Below the pieces are notes generated by a model that ran no database searches, had not been told where the DNA came from, and saw only the letters and a program-made list of their open reading frames with translations. Made by a program: the position numbers and the translations under genes. A DNA stretch of 35,443 bases from Helicobacter cetorum (GTDB lineage Bacteria; Campylobacterota; Campylobacteria; Campylobacterales; Helicobacteraceae), in the NCBI RefSeq assembly GCF_900198405.1, contig NZ_FZMR01000036.1:1-35443 (forward strand), in the 5' to 3' direction. Positions 35,390 through 35,443 of this stretch are shown here, piece after piece (position 1 is the first letter of the stretch; each line of letters starts with the position of its first letter).

Positions 35390-35443
35390 TTAGTTAGTCA
35401 TTAGATAAATGCCAAACAACCCCCAATCTTCTAAACCCATAGC
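35390..35443 (-). CDS. Partial frame at the window edge
   Basis: The last 54 bases, read on the minus strand, are an open frame ending AMGLEDWGLFGIYLMTN then TAA. It may be the end of a gene entering from the right, or the first residues of a membrane protein (MGLEDWGLFGIYL is N-terminus-like) cut off by the restriction-modification genes. It is too short to identify. Confidence 0.3.
   Translation of the reverse strand, partial: AMGLEDWGLFGIYLMTN

Overview
The window reads as a low-GC epsilonproteobacterial chromosome segment from a gastric Helicobacter. It holds a full-length vacuolating cytotoxin gene (vacA), a KatA/KapA catalase pair, FecDE, FabX, AmiA and a fused-looking gene order close to that of H. 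pylori. The proteins are clearly related to, but diverged from, those I remember for H. pylori. VacA is intact yet unusual at its N-terminus, and no frpB lies between katA and ruvC. My best guess is a sister species such as H. cetorum; the species call is inference.

Layout. (1) 1-6549, mostly minus strand: a small membrane protein, kapA, katA, then a tight fapA-like/ruvA/ruvC cluster. (2) 6691-13718, plus strand: murJ-cysS, then vacA with its own promoter, ending in a strong terminator. (3) 13765-16366, minus strand: an SDR oxidoreductase, fecD and fecE, whose coding ends overlap (ATGA, TAATG), which implies translational coupling; a divergent acyl-CoA thioesterase follows at 16514-17173. (4) 17174-19660: 2.5 kb with no intact gene. 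On the minus strand it holds a decayed type I restriction specificity gene (hsdS) and, next to it, a decayed IS1595-family transposase. Two further coding-like remnants are unidentified. (5) 19661-24090, minus strand: ppiD-like, ftsA, ftsZ. (6) 24233-33328, plus strand: bioA, then pyrH-rpoZ-spoT-tyrS-fabX-amiA-membrane protein, packed with gaps of a few bases or overlaps. (7) 33465-35340, minus strand: a two-gene type II restriction-modification unit closely resembling HinfI (GANTC), methylase first.

How the parts work together: the core blocks cover cell division and envelope (ftsA/ftsZ, murJ, amiA, ppiD), nucleotide and stringent-response control (pyrH, rpoZ, spoT), lipid synthesis (fabX), oxidative defence (katA/kapA), metal uptake (fecDE) and host interaction (vacA). 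The order of the blocks, as I recall H. pylori numbering, joins segments that are far apart in that species (HP0873-HP0891, HP0979-HP0976, HP0777-HP0771, HP1351/HP1352). The gene graveyard and the restriction unit sit at two of those joins, so they may mark rearrangement points. No rRNA, tRNA or CRISPR array was seen.
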